DNA of 64,000 bases, taken from assembly GCF_022606295.1 (NCBI RefSeq), contig NZ_JAHHZS010000001.1, positions 186,001 to 250,000 of the forward strand, read 5' to 3'. The notes under the pieces were generated by a model that saw only the letters and a program-made list of their open reading frames with translations, was not told where the DNA came from and made no database searches. A program made the translations under genes and the position numbers. This document shows, piece by piece, positions 1 through 8,201 of this stretch (within the stretch, counting starts at the first letter, position 1; the number at the start of each line of letters is the position of its first letter). Origin of the DNA: Arthrobacter bambusae. Its GTDB lineage: Bacteria; Actinomycetota; Actinomycetes; Actinomycetales; Micrococcaceae.

Positions 1-283
1 GGCCGAGTTCGCCGTCGGCGTCTGCCCACTCATCCCAGATGGTGACGCCCTGCTCCTGGAGCCACTTCACGTTCGACTCGCCGCGGAGGAACCACAAGAG
101 CTCCAGGGCCAGTGATTTGAAGTGCACCCGCTTGGTGGTGATGAGCGGGAAACCCTGGCTCAAATCGAAGCGCAGCTGGCGGCCGAAAACGCTCCGAGTG
201 CCAGTGCCCGTGCGGTCCGACTTGTGCGTGCCGTTGGCCATGACGTCGCGCAGGAGGTCTTCATATGGGGTTGGGATGCTCAC
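1..283 (-). CDS. thyA: Thymidylate synthase, N-terminal part (runs off window)
   Basis: This is the ThyA-type folate-dependent thymidylate synthase, which makes dTMP from dUMP in the cytosol. About 94 codons are visible and the rest lies beyond position 1. The translated start reads [14 protein letters not shown] and continues with DRTGTGT (phosphate-binding loop arginine), [28 protein letters not shown] and IWDEWAD, all classical ThyA landmarks in the right order. A GTG at 283 begins the homologous region; no strong ribosome site is visible. It starts 18 bp after the mutT1 stop on the same strand, so it probably belongs to the ppk-mutT1-thyA transcript. Catalytic cysteine lies outside the window. 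Confidence 0.93.
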   Translation of the reverse strand, partial: MSIPTPYEDLLRDVMANGTHKSDRTGTGTRSVFGRQLRFDLSQGFPLITTKRVHFKSLALELLWFLRGESNVKWLQEQGVTIWDEWADADGELG

Positions 284-301
284 GCACCCAGCTTACTGGA
301 G

Positions 302-1270
302 TCAGTCGTCGAAGGGCTTGATCTGTTCCACGGCCACTACGCGCTGACCGTTTCCGCGGGCCACGTGGCACACGATGATCTCGCCGGGGGCCAGGTACGG
401 GTCCTGGGCCGGAAGCGCCTCGTGAAGCTCCGGACCCATGCGTTCTCCGAGCGTCTTCAAGACGGTGGGGAGCGCCGGCCGGTGGGTGCACAACGCCACC
501 GCACGCTGCTTGTCGAACAAACCCTCGACGACGGCGGACGTCTTCTTCGGGCTCCGCTGGTGGTTGTGCTCCGTCAGGGCCTCGACAAGTTTCACTTTGG
601 CTCCGGCTGACTTGGCGTACGGCGCGATGGTGGATACGCACCTGGCCCACGGACTGCTCACGATCCGCAGAGGCTTCCATACGCCCAGAAGCCGCTCCAC
701 GGCCAACGCCTGCCGCTGACCCGTCACGGCCAGCGGCCGGCTGCCCTCGGCCTTGGTCCAGGAGGACCGCGGCTTTGCCTTGGCATGGCGCACCAGAATC
801 AGGGGCCACGTCTCCAGCTCACCATTAAGGTGGGCCTTCGCCAGCGCCTGGAGGGGACCCACGTCCGTCGGGTTGCTCAAAAAACGTGCCGCCTTGTCCG
901 GCGCGGCCCACATGTAGGCGTCCACTTCCTCGCCGTCCGGCTTGATGATGGACCCGTTGACCTGCGTCGCCCAGTAGTGCACCACCTTCAGCCCGGCAGA
1001 CACATGGTAATGCGTCGGAGGAAGGGGGATCCCGAGGGCTGCCTTGAGGCCGATTTCTTCCCTGATCTCGCGGACAGCGCACTCGGGGATGGTTTCCCCG
1101 GCGTCGAGCTTGCCCTTGGGCCAGGACCAGTCGTCGTACTTGGGCCGGTGAATCAGCAGGACCTCAAGGGCGCCCTTGGTGACGCGCCAGGGAATGGCGC
1201 CGGCCGCCGTGACGGCGATCGGCTCCCCGGGATGGTCCGTCTGGTCTGCAACAGGTGTATCGCTGTTCAA
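302..1270 (-). CDS. mutT1: Nudix hydrolase fused to histidine phosphatase, MutT1-type
   Basis: This 322-residue protein has two domains. The N-terminal Nudix domain carries a perfect Nudix box at residues 53-75 (G53, E59, R67-E68, E71-E72, G74). The C-terminal half opens with LVRHAKA (R161, H162), the phosphohistidine signature of the histidine phosphatase/SixA fold. The same fusion, adjacent to ppk, is known from mycobacterial MutT1, which hydrolyses 8-oxo-GTP/8-oxo-dGTP and diadenosine polyphosphates; that substrate range is inferred here. It begins 11 bp after the ppk stop on the same strand, so co-transcription with ppk is likely. It probably links nucleotide-pool sanitation to polyphosphate metabolism. 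Confidence 0.9.
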   Translation of the reverse strand: MNSDTPVADQTDHPGEPIAVTAAGAIPWRVTKGALEVLLIHRPKYDDWSWPKGKLDAGETIPECAVREIREEIGLKAALGIPLPPTHYHVSAGLKVVHYWATQVNGSIIKPDGEEVDAYMWAAPDKAARFLSNPTDVGPLQALAKAHLNGELETWPLILVRHAKAKPRSSWTKAEGSRPLAVTGQRQALAVERLLGVWKPLRIVSSPWARCVSTIAPYAKSAGAKVKLVEALTEHNHQRSPKKTSAVVEGLFDKQRAVALCTHRPALPTVLKTLGERMGPELHEALPAQDPYLAPGEIIVCHVARGNGQRVVAVEQIKPFDD

Positions 1271-1281
1271 CTTTTCGCTGC

Positions 1282-3531
1282 CTACCGCCGGGCGACTGCA
1301 CGTTGGCGGGACCGGGAGGCAAGCAGCCAGGACTGGATGTCCAGCAGCGGCGAGCCGTCTTCGGCCTGGTGAAACCTGGTCCAGTGGCCTTGGTTGTCGA
1401 GGTGCCAGCTGGCCGTGCCGGGATCCATGTAGCGCCGCAGCAGGTCCATGACCTCGGCGGTGTCTTCCCGGTTGGAGAGCTGCACCAAGGCCTCGACCCG
1501 ACGGTCGAGGTTGCGGTGCATCATGTCCGCTGAGCCGATGTAGACCACGGGATCGTTGGCATTGGCGAAGGCAAACACGCGGGAGTGCTCCAGGAAGCGG
1601 CCCAGGACGGAGCGGACCGTGATGTTCTCGCTCAATCCAGGCACTCCGGGGCGCAGCGAGCAGATGCCGCGGACAATGACGTCAACCTTCACCCCGGCCT
1701 GCGACGCCCTGTAAAGGGCGTCGATGATGGCTTCGTCCACCATGGAGTTGACCTTGATCTGGACCCGCGCGGTGATTCCCGCGCGGGCGTTGCGGATCTC
1801 GGTCTCGATCCTGTCGATCAATCCGGACCGCACCGAGCGGGGGGCCACGAGGAGCCGCTTGAACGTCGACTTGGGGGCATACCCGGAGAGCTGGTTGAAG
1901 AGCTTGGACAGGTCCTCGCCCACCTGCTCGTTGGAGGTCAGCAGACCGAGATCCTCGTAGTAGCGGGCCGTCCGGGGGTGGTAGTTGCCCGTGCCGATGT
2001 GGCAGTACCTGCGGAGGCCGTCCACTTCCTGGCGGACAACCAGGGACAACTTGCAGTGCGTCTTGAGTCCCACGATTCCGTACACCACGTGCACTCCGGC
2101 CTGCTCCAGTTTGCGCGCCCAGGAGATGTTGGCCTGCTCGTCAAAGCGGGCCTTGATCTCCACGAGGGCCAGGACCTGCTTGCCGGCTTCGGCAGCATCG
2201 ATCAGCGCGTCCACGATGGGGGAATCGCCGGACGTGCGGTACAGGGTCTGCTTGATGGCCTGGACCTTGGGGTCGGCGGCCGCCTGCTCCAGGAAGGCCT
2301 GGACCGACGTCGAGAACGAGTCGTACGGGTGGTGCAGCAGGATGTCGCGGCGGCGCATTGCCGCGAAGACGTTGGCGGCCTTGGACGTCTCGGATTCGTT
2401 CAGGTACCGCGAAGTATGGGGTACGTGCTTCGGGTAGTGGAGGTCGGCGCGGTCGATGCCGCCGATGACGGACAGGCCCCGGAGGTCCAGGGGTGCCGGG
2501 ACGGAGTAGACCTCGGATTCCTCGACGCCGAGTTCCCGCACCAGGAGCGCGCGGATGTTCGGGTTGATGTCCGTGGTGACCTCAAGCCGGACGGGCGGGC
2601 CGAAGCGGCGGCGCAGAAGTTCTTTTTCAAGCGCCTGCAGGAGGTTCTCGGCGTCGTCCTCTTCAACTTCCACGTCCTCGTTGCGGGTGACGCGGAAGCT
2701 GTGGTGCTCCATGACTTCCATTCCGGGGAACAGCTTGTCCAGGTGCACCGCAATGACCTCTTCGAGCGCGATGAACCGGGCCACGCGGCCCGGGACCGCG
2801 CCGGCCCGCGGGCCGTCGATCGAAACGAGACGGGGCAGCTGGTCCGGAACCTTGACGCGGGCGAACAGTTCCTTGTCGCTCACGGGGTTGCGGACAATCA
2901 CGGCCAGGTTGAGGGAGAGCCCGGAGATATAGGGGAAGGGGTGGGCCGGATCGACGGCGAGGGGGGTGAGGATCGGGAAGACCTTCTCGCCGAACATGAT
3001 GCTCAAACGGTGCTGGGCTTCGTCGTCGAGTTCGTCCCAGCGCATGAGGTGGATGTGCTCATAGGCCAAAGCGGGGCGGATCTGCTCGGCAAAAACGCGC
3101 GCGTGGCGTTCCTGCAGCTTCCGGGCCGCATCGCCGATCTGCTCCAGGACTTCGATGGGGCTCAGGCCGGCAGGGGAGGGAACCGCGAGTCCGGTGGCGA
3201 TGCGACGCTTCAGGCCGGCTACCCGCACCATGAAGAATTCATCCAGGTTCGAGGCGAAGATGGAGAGGAAATTGACCCGCTCCAGCAGGAAGAGGTCCGG
3301 GTCCTCCGCGAGTTCGAGGACGCGCGAGTTGAAGGCGAGCCAACTCAGTTCGCGGTCCAGGAAGCGGTCCGGAGTGATGTCGCCTTCGGGCTCGAGGGAG
3401 GGCGCAAACTCAGGAATGTCGATGCGGTCCTGGGTTGCCCGCGCTGCCGGGACTTCGGATGAACCGAAGCGGGGAGGCAAGGTTGCGCCCTTGACCTCGG
3501 TTTTGGTGGTTCCGACCGGGTCCGGGTTCAT
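1282..3531 (-). CDS. ppk1: Polyphosphate kinase PPK1
   Basis: PPK1 reversibly transfers the gamma phosphate of ATP to inorganic polyphosphate. The 749-residue protein shows the family order: an N-terminal domain with [19 protein letters not shown] near residue 57, a middle domain, and two phospholipase-D-like catalytic domains. [11 protein letters not shown] lies near residue 400, and [11 protein letters not shown] includes His492, which corresponds to the autophosphorylated histidine. A strong ribosome site (AAGGAGA) precedes the ATG at 3531. Length is slightly above the usual 690-740 because of a disordered N-terminal leader of about 50 residues. It is the first gene of the ppk1-mutT1-thyA run. 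Confidence 0.96.
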   Translation of the reverse strand: MNPDPVGTTKTEVKGATLPPRFGSSEVPAARATQDRIDIPEFAPSLEPEGDITPDRFLDRELSWLAFNSRVLELAEDPDLFLLERVNFLSIFASNLDEFFMVRVAGLKRRIATGLAVPSPAGLSPIEVLEQIGDAARKLQERHARVFAEQIRPALAYEHIHLMRWDELDDEAQHRLSIMFGEKVFPILTPLAVDPAHPFPYISGLSLNLAVIVRNPVSDKELFARVKVPDQLPRLVSIDGPRAGAVPGRVARFIALEEVIAVHLDKLFPGMEVMEHHSFRVTRNEDVEVEEDDAENLLQALEKELLRRRFGPPVRLEVTTDINPNIRALLVRELGVEESEVYSVPAPLDLRGLSVIGGIDRADLHYPKHVPHTSRYLNESETSKAANVFAAMRRRDILLHHPYDSFSTSVQAFLEQAAADPKVQAIKQTLYRTSGDSPIVDALIDAAEAGKQVLALVEIKARFDEQANISWARKLEQAGVHVVYGIVGLKTHCKLSLVVRQEVDGLRRYCHIGTGNYHPRTARYYEDLGLLTSNEQVGEDLSKLFNQLSGYAPKSTFKRLLVAPRSVRSGLIDRIETEIRNARAGITARVQIKVNSMVDEAIIDALYRASQAGVKVDVIVRGICSLRPGVPGLSENITVRSVLGRFLEHSRVFAFANANDPVVYIGSADMMHRNLDRRVEALVQLSNREDTAEVMDLLRRYMDPGTASWHLDNQGHWTRFHQAEDGSPLLDIQSWLLASRSRQRAVARR

Positions 3532-3576
3532 CGGGCTCTCCTTCTCGTTCAGCGCGGGGTTTGATTCAACCCTACA

Positions 3577-3599
3577 AGGATTCCACGTGCCGGAATCCT
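3577..3599. repeat. Inverted repeat between mshD and ppk1
   Basis: Arms AGGATTCC and GGAATCCT (8 bp, perfect) flank a 7-nt loop. The repeat sits in the 105-bp gap between the end of mshD (3637) and the start of ppk1 (3531), both on the minus strand. It could be the mshD terminator, although no good U-tract follows, or an operator just upstream of ppk1. I cannot decide between the two. Confidence 0.5.
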
Positions 3600-3636
3600 A
3601 GATGTCCTAGCCTTTCAGATACGCCTTGGTTCCGGG

Positions 3637-4608
3637 TTACTTCCCGGCTAGCGGCGCATACATGACATCGACGTCCCAGCGCACGAATCCCAGCTTCTGG
3701 TACAGGGCGACGGCCGCGGTATTGTCGGCGTCCACGTACAGCATCACCGAGTGCAGCTCGTGGCTCTGCAGATACCTGATCCCGGCAACAGTGAGCGCCT
3801 TGCCGAGTCCCAGGCCTTGGGCTGCAGGCGTTACGCCGACGACGTAGACCTCGCCGATGGCCGGGTGGGTTCCTTGCCGGGGGTGCACCTTCGTCCAGTG
3901 GAAGCCGAGCAGCTCCCCGGCCGGATTCACGGCGAGCAGGAAACCTGCGGGGTCGAACCAGTCCTCGGCCATCCGGGCTTCCAGATCGGCCCGGGTGAGC
4001 GACCCCTGCTCTGGATGGTGGGCAAATGCTGCCCTGTTGGCAGCCAGCCAGGCGGACTCATCCTGACCCGGCACGAAGGCGCGCAGGGAGACTCCCTCAG
4101 GCAGGCCGGCGTCGGGCAGTTCCGCGGTGGAGGACATGAGGCGCATCTTCCACAGTTCACGTACGGGGCCGTAGCCGTAGCGGGCCGCGAGGTCCGCGGC
4201 GGCCTCGTGGTTTCCATGGGACCAGGCGTTCAGGCCCGCAAGCCCGCGGCTGTCCCGGAGCGAGTCCAACAGCCTCCCGGCGACACCCTGGTTGCGGTAG
4301 CTGGGGTGCACCGCCATTTCCAGGACCCCGGTCCCGTCGTCCGCTTCAACCACGACGGCGATTCCCGCCAGATCCTGGCCGCTCGCCGGATCGGACTGCT
4401 CGTCCGGGGCATACAGGGCCATGGTGAGCACTGAGTGGTCGCCGGAATCGGCTCCGCGCAGCATGACGAGGGTCTGTTCGGACAACGGGGGATTGCCGTC
4501 CGACTCCTCGGCGGCTGCGGCGAGCATTTTGATGTCTCTCAACAACTCGCTATCCGAGGCGCCTTTGACGACGAGTACGGGCCAGTTCTCCGGGTGCGCA
4601 GGGCTCAT
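3637..4608 (-). CDS. mshD: Mycothiol synthase MshD
   Basis: MshD acetylates Cys-GlcN-Ins with acetyl-CoA, the last step of mycothiol synthesis; mycothiol is the main thiol redox buffer of actinobacteria. The 323-residue protein is two fused GNAT domains. The first carries the acetyl-CoA loop around VHPSYRNQGVAGRLL; the second carries VTPAAQGLGLGKAL and ends in LYVDADNTAAVALYQKLGF. Both length and double-GNAT layout match MshD. It lies downstream of glnR on the same strand but is separated by a terminator; the glnR/mshD adjacency is also found in M. tuberculosis (Rv0818/Rv0819). The ATG at 4608 has no clear ribosome site and the message may be nearly leaderless. Confidence 0.93.
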   Translation of the reverse strand: MSPAHPENWPVLVVKGASDSELLRDIKMLAAAAEESDGNPPLSEQTLVMLRGADSGDHSVLTMALYAPDEQSDPASGQDLAGIAVVVEADDGTGVLEMAVHPSYRNQGVAGRLLDSLRDSRGLAGLNAWSHGNHEAAADLAARYGYGPVRELWKMRLMSSTAELPDAGLPEGVSLRAFVPGQDESAWLAANRAAFAHHPEQGSLTRADLEARMAEDWFDPAGFLLAVNPAGELLGFHWTKVHPRQGTHPAIGEVYVVGVTPAAQGLGLGKALTVAGIRYLQSHELHSVMLYVDADNTAAVALYQKLGFVRWDVDVMYAPLAGK

Positions 4609-4779
4609 GCTGCAAGGCTATACGTCCCGGGCCGGTTTGGCGGGATGGATTTTGCAGGCACTCCCTTGGCCGTGTAAGGTCTATATCTCGTCCGGCTTTG
4701 CGAAGCAGGATACGAGGGGGATCCACCAGTGGGGTGGCCTCGATACGTTCGACCCGTATGTCCTCCACTCAAGCAAAAG

Positions 4780-4808
4780 AAGGCCCGGACTCATGGAGTC
4801 CGGGCCTT
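4780..4808 (-). terminator. Intrinsic terminator of glnR
   Basis: A perfect 12-bp stem (AAGGCCCGGACT / AGTCCGGGCCTT) with a 5-nt loop lies 47 bp beyond the glnR stop. On the minus strand it is followed by CTTTT, as expected for a rho-independent terminator. Confidence 0.85.
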
Positions 4809-4854
4809 CCTTGTGTTCGAAGCATGGGGTTCCGAAGCGTGGGGGTTTGGAAGC

Positions 4855-5553
4855 CTAGGCCTCCGTGAGCTCATCTTCCGGCAAGCGGACCAACGTCAGC
4901 CGGTAGCCGACGTTGCGGACCGTGCTGATGAGGTTCTCGTGGTCCACGCCGAGCTTGGCGCGCAGGCGACGGACGTGGACGTCCACGGTGCGCGTGCCGC
5001 CGTAGTAGTCGTAGCCCCAGACTTCGGTGAGGAGCTGCTGGCGAGTGAACACCCTGCCAGGGTGCTGGGCCAGATACTTCAGGAGTTCGAACTCCTTGAA
5101 GGTCAGGTTGAGCGGCTGCCCGTTCACGCGGGCCGTGTAGCTTGCTTCGTCAATCACGACGCCGGCCGCCCGGATTTCGGTGTTGGTTTCCTCTTCGCCG
5201 GGAATCGCGCGGGCCACGGCCAGGCGGATCCGGGCTTCGACCTCCGCCGGTCCCGCAGAGTCGAGGACGATGTCATCCACGGACCATGCGGAAGAGACGG
5301 CAGCCATGCCACCTTCGGTGAGGATCAGGATGAGGGGTGCGCTCAAGCCCGTGGCCTTGAGGAGCTGGGTCAGGGAACGGGCCCCCACCAGGTCCTTGCG
5401 GGCATCCAGGAAAACGACGTCGGTGGGATCGGTCTCGAGCAATGCCGTGGGCTCGGCCGGAAGAATGTGGACCCGGTGGTTCAAGAGCTCCAAGGCGGGC
5501 AGGATGTCTACCGACGACCCGGTGCTGTTCGTCAGGAGCAGGATGTGCGACAT
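4855..5553 (-). CDS. glnR: GlnR-type OmpR-family nitrogen regulator
   Basis: GlnR is the global nitrogen regulator of actinobacteria, acting on glutamine synthetase and ammonium transport genes. It has an atypical receiver domain followed by an OmpR-type winged helix. The N-terminus [12 protein letters not shown], the [11 protein letters not shown] segment and [17 protein letters not shown] closely resemble Streptomyces GlnR, and Asp50 (FLDARKDL) is at the conserved position. The winged helix includes [21 protein letters not shown] chose the ATG at 5553 because GGAGG lies 6 bp upstream; an 18-codon in-frame extension upstream has no ribosome site. Length is 232 residues. No partner kinase is adjacent, as is usual for orphan GlnR. 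Confidence 0.9.
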   Translation of the reverse strand: MSHILLLTNSTGSSVDILPALELLNHRVHILPAEPTALLETDPTDVVFLDARKDLVGARSLTQLLKATGLSAPLILILTEGGMAAVSSAWSVDDIVLDSAGPAEVEARIRLAVARAIPGEEETNTEIRAAGVVIDEASYTARVNGQPLNLTFKEFELLKYLAQHPGRVFTRQQLLTEVWGYDYYGGTRTVDVHVRRLRAKLGVDHENLISTVRNVGYRLTLVRLPEDELTEA

Positions 5554-5634
5554 AGTTCCTCCAATGGGCGGTCCGCGCATCATCGGGCGTCTGAACCGGG
5601 TTTCCACCGGCCGGTAGCTGCTTATGGGGCGTGG

Positions 5635-5650
5635 TTCCGTTGTAACGGAA
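5635..5650. promoter_or_regulatory. 16-bp palindrome in glnR leader
   Basis: TTCCGTT-GT-AACGGAA is a perfect 7-bp inverted repeat with a 2-bp spacer. It lies about 25 bp downstream of the inferred glnR transcription start and 82 bp upstream of the start codon. It may be an operator for glnR autoregulation or another factor. It also contains GTAAC, a GlnR half-site-like word, but the full GlnR consensus is not evident. Confidence 0.5.
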
Positions 5651-5681
5651 GCGTTGCAACAAGAAGCGCTGTTGACAACCG

Positions 5682-5710
5682 AGTATACCCAAAGGCCCCT
5701 GCAACGTCAG
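5682..5710 (-). promoter_or_regulatory. Candidate sigma-70-type promoter of glnR
   Basis: On the minus strand CTGACG (-35, 4 of 6 consensus matches) and TATACT (-10, 5 of 6) are separated by 17 bp. The start point would be near 5675, giving a leader of about 120 nt. Confidence 0.55.
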
Positions 5711-5870
5711 GGATTCGTGTCACCTTCAACCCCTCTTTGCGACATATTTGTGCCGTATAAGGCAGGATTGTCACGAGGTTGGTCGCAGCTTGGATCGAAA
5801 CGGAGTCCCTGAGGGGACCCGCGGATCGAGCGCACAGCGAGGTAAGGGACACAGTGAGGTCAGGGGCGCA

Positions 5871-6605
5871 GTGAAGTCTTGGAGCATCGGGGTGGTCGGC
5901 CTCGTGGCGCTCGCGGTTTTCGTCGCCAGCTCTTACGGCCCCACGGAGGGGTTGGTCGCCGTCGGAGTTCTGGCGTCGGCCGCCGTCGGCGTCGGCTGGC
6001 CCCATTTTCTTGCAGTACCCGCCAAGAAGACCCTCGCAGCCGTGATCGGGCTGAGCGGCGCGGGTTCGGCCCTGGCTGCAGGCTTCGTCCCGGCCCCCGG
6101 ATTTCTCGACGCGACGCCCGGCTTCATCGCCGCCGGCGTGATTGCGGTGTTCGTCGTGCAGCTGATCCGCGGAACAGGGCAGGCCCAACGGCTCGAATCG
6201 ACCCTGGGCAGTTGTGCCGGCGTCCTGCTGAGCTGCCTCGGCGCGGGCTGGATTGCGGGTGCGAGGTTCAACGGCATCAAGGAAATGCTGTTGGTCGCGG
6301 CCCTCAGTGCCGCGGTGGCTCTCCTCGCAGGCTTGTTGCGCTGGCCGGACCGGGTCGTGGCGCCCCTGGGCATCGTGGCGGCCGGTTTGGTGGCCCCGCT
6401 GGCGGGCCTGGTGTTCTCCGATATCGCGATCGTTCCCGCCATTGTCGTGGGCGTCGTGATCGGTTCGGTCCTGGTCAGTTTCCGTCGGATGGTGACGCTT
6501 CGGCTCGGCCGGCTGAATTTCCCGGCCGTCCTTGGAATGGGCGTTGCACCCGTCTGGGCGGTTGGGGCCATGTGCTATTTCATCGACAAACTACTCATCT
6601 ACTAA
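5871..6605 (+). CDS. Polytopic membrane protein of unknown function
   Basis: The 244-residue product is almost entirely hydrophobic, with roughly seven or eight predicted membrane segments separated by short charged loops (for example RGTGQAQR and RRMVTLRLGR). I recognise no family motif and assign no function. I chose the GTG at 5871 (reads VKSWSIGVVG) because an AGGGG ribosome site lies just upstream and hydrophobic sequence starts immediately; the open frame extends back to 5748 with non-hydrophobic, unlikely sequence. It is divergent from glnR and followed 16 bp later by a 37-codon membrane peptide, then the nitrobindin-like gene, suggesting one operon. Confidence 0.75.
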   Translation: MKSWSIGVVGLVALAVFVASSYGPTEGLVAVGVLASAAVGVGWPHFLAVPAKKTLAAVIGLSGAGSALAAGFVPAPGFLDATPGFIAAGVIAVFVVQLIRGTGQAQRLESTLGSCAGVLLSCLGAGWIAGARFNGIKEMLLVAALSAAVALLAGLLRWPDRVVAPLGIVAAGLVAPLAGLVFSDIAIVPAIVVGVVIGSVLVSFRRMVTLRLGRLNFPAVLGMGVAPVWAVGAMCYFIDKLLIY

Positions 6606-6621
6606 CAGTTAGGATGGCATC

Positions 6622-6735
6622 ATGTCCGTACTTGCATTTGAAATCTTCTTCCTCGTCCTCCTCGGCCTGGCCAGCCTCTCGATGGCATGGTTCGCTGGTT
6701 TTGTCGTTTACCGTCTCTTCAAGGGCCAGAAGTAG
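6622..6735 (+). CDS. 37-residue single-pass membrane peptide
   Basis: This short gene reads MSVLAFEIFFLVLLGLAS and ends in YRLFKGQK. It is one long hydrophobic helix (about residues 4-30) with a positively charged C-terminal tail, so the tail should face the cytosol. An AGGA ribosome site lies 7 bp upstream of the ATG. It sits between a membrane protein (16-bp gap) and the nitrobindin-like gene (36-bp gap), so translation within the same operon is plausible. Function is unknown; it could be a small subunit or regulator of the neighbouring membrane protein. Confidence 0.65.
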   Translation: MSVLAFEIFFLVLLGLASLSMAWFAGFVVYRLFKGQK

Positions 6736-6771
6736 AGCTTCTGTACCTTCCGGTCCACTGAGGTAGTTGCT

Positions 6772-7371
6772 GTGCCCATCGAAATCCCTTCCGACCTGAC
6801 ACCCGAACTGGTACCCCTTTCCTGGCTCATTGGTGAGTGGGAAGGCCGGGGACGGCTGGGGACCGGTGAAGAAGACTCGGAACACTTCATCCAGCATGTC
6901 TCTTTCACGCACCACGGTCTGCCGTACTTGGAGTACCGGGCGGAAAGCTGGCTCAGCGACGAGGACGGCACCAAATTGCGGCCTCTCACCGTGGAAACGG
7001 GCTTCTGGGCGCTGGAGCGGAAAATGCTCGACGCCGACGGCGGACCGGGCCTGATTCCGGCGGAAATGGTCCCGGTATTGAAGACGGCCGACGACGTCGA
7101 GGCGCACCGGAACGCGGACGGCGGGTTCGACATCGCCGTGACGATAGCCCATCCCGGTGGCATCAGCGAGCTGTACTACGGCCAAATCAAGGGGCCGCAG
7201 ATCCAGTTGAGCACCGACATGGTGATGCGCGGCGGCCACTCCAAGGAATACACTGCGGCCACACGCATCTTCGGCCTCGTGGATGGCAATCTATTGTGGC
7301 GTTGGGATGTGTCCACCGCGGGCAAGTCGCTCGAGGCCCACGCTTCGGCTTTCCTGAACAAGCTCTCCTAG
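6772..7371 (+). CDS. Nitrobindin / FABP-like haem-binding beta-barrel protein
   Basis: The 199-residue protein opens with PLSWLIGEWEGRGRLGTG (residues 15-32), the hallmark of the nitrobindin/DUF1794 family, a 10-stranded fatty-acid-binding-protein-like barrel. The C-terminal His190 in LEAHASAFL matches the position of the proximal haem ligand in nitrobindins. Family members bind ferric haem and can isomerise peroxynitrite; whether this copy binds haem is inferred. GTG at 6772 with GAGG upstream is the start. The neighbourhood with glnR, mshD and ygfZ resembles the M. tuberculosis Rv0811c-Rv0819 region, where Rv0813c has this fold. Confidence 0.85.
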   Translation: MPIEIPSDLTPELVPLSWLIGEWEGRGRLGTGEEDSEHFIQHVSFTHHGLPYLEYRAESWLSDEDGTKLRPLTVETGFWALERKMLDADGGPGLIPAEMVPVLKTADDVEAHRNADGGFDIAVTIAHPGGISELYYGQIKGPQIQLSTDMVMRGGHSKEYTAATRIFGLVDGNLLWRWDVSTAGKSLEAHASAFLNKLS

Positions 7372-7456
7372 GGGCCTGTTCGCTGGCTTCAAGGTCTCAC
7401 CGAAGAGGTCTCACTGAACGTCCCGTTTCGTAGTCCGAACCGCAGGGGAGCAGCAA

Positions 7457-8179
7457 GTGAACGAAGCAACAAAGCCCGCAAGCTATGACGATCTCAAGGC
7501 TGTGTTTTTCAACGGGACACTCAAACCATCCCCGCAAGTGAGCAATACCGACGGACTGATCACCATCAGCCGGCGCATCATGGAAAAGCAGGGCGTCAGT
7601 ACCCAGGTCATCCGCACCGTGGATCACGACATTGCCGCCGGTGTGTATCCGGACATGCGCGAACATGGCTGGGCCGCGGATGAATGGCCGGAGTTGTACC
7701 CGGCTGTGCTGGAAGCCGACATCGTGGTGGTGGCCGGTCCTATCTGGCTTGGCGATAACTCCTCCCAGACCAAGAAGCTCATCGAACGGCTCTACGCCCA
7801 TTCGGGCCAGCTCAACAGCAAGGGCCAGTGGGCCTACTATCCGAAGGTCGGCGGCTGCCTGATCACCGGCAACGAGGACGGCATCAAGCACTGCGCCATG
7901 AACGTCCTGTACAGCCTCCAGCACGTCGGTTTCACCATCCCGCCCCAGGCCGATGCCGGCTGGATCGGTGCGGTCGGCCCCGGCCCCAGCTACCTCGACG
8001 AAGGATCCGGTGGCCCCGAGAGCGACTTCACCAACCGGAACACAACGTTCATGACCTGGAACCTGCTCCACTACGCCCGGATGCTCAAGGATGCAGGCGG
8101 CATTCCTGCGTACGGCAACCTCCCGGATGAATGGAAAGCCGGCACGCGCTTCGATTTTGAAAACCCGGAATACCGCTGA
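7457..8179 (+). CDS. Flavodoxin-like NAD(P)H-dependent FMN reductase family protein
   Basis: The 240-residue protein has the flavodoxin alpha/beta layout: beta-1 AVFFNGTLKPSP with the phosphate loop, a central strand ADIVVVAGPIWLGDNSSQTKK that matches the P-x-W-x(n)-S-x2-K pattern of flavin-binding reductases, and a third strand VGGCLITGNEDG contacting FMN. The physiological substrate is not evident. GTG start at 7457 with GGGGAG 7 bp upstream. It stands between the haem-barrel gene (85-bp gap) and ygfZ (22-bp gap) in the same direction, consistent with an operon of redox-related proteins. Confidence 0.82.
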   Translation: MNEATKPASYDDLKAVFFNGTLKPSPQVSNTDGLITISRRIMEKQGVSTQVIRTVDHDIAAGVYPDMREHGWAADEWPELYPAVLEADIVVVAGPIWLGDNSSQTKKLIERLYAHSGQLNSKGQWAYYPKVGGCLITGNEDGIKHCAMNVLYSLQHVGFTIPPQADAGWIGAVGPGPSYLDEGSGGPESDFTNRNTTFMTWNLLHYARMLKDAGGIPAYGNLPDEWKAGTRFDFENPEYR

Positions 8180-8201
8180 GCCCCAAGGACTTCTACTACA
8201 T

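Larger units (their letters stand above)
5554..5870. other. Divergent intergenic region glnR / membrane protein
   Basis: This 317-bp gap holds no gene. It contains a plausible glnR promoter and a 16-bp palindrome (listed separately). For the rightward gene a TATAAG hexamer at 5756-5761 is the best -10 candidate, but I see no convincing -35 for it. Confidence 0.6.

Noticed and set aside
1585..3462. Open frame of 625 codons opposite ppk1
   Set aside because: Antisense shadow of a clearly identified polyphosphate kinase gene; no homology features.
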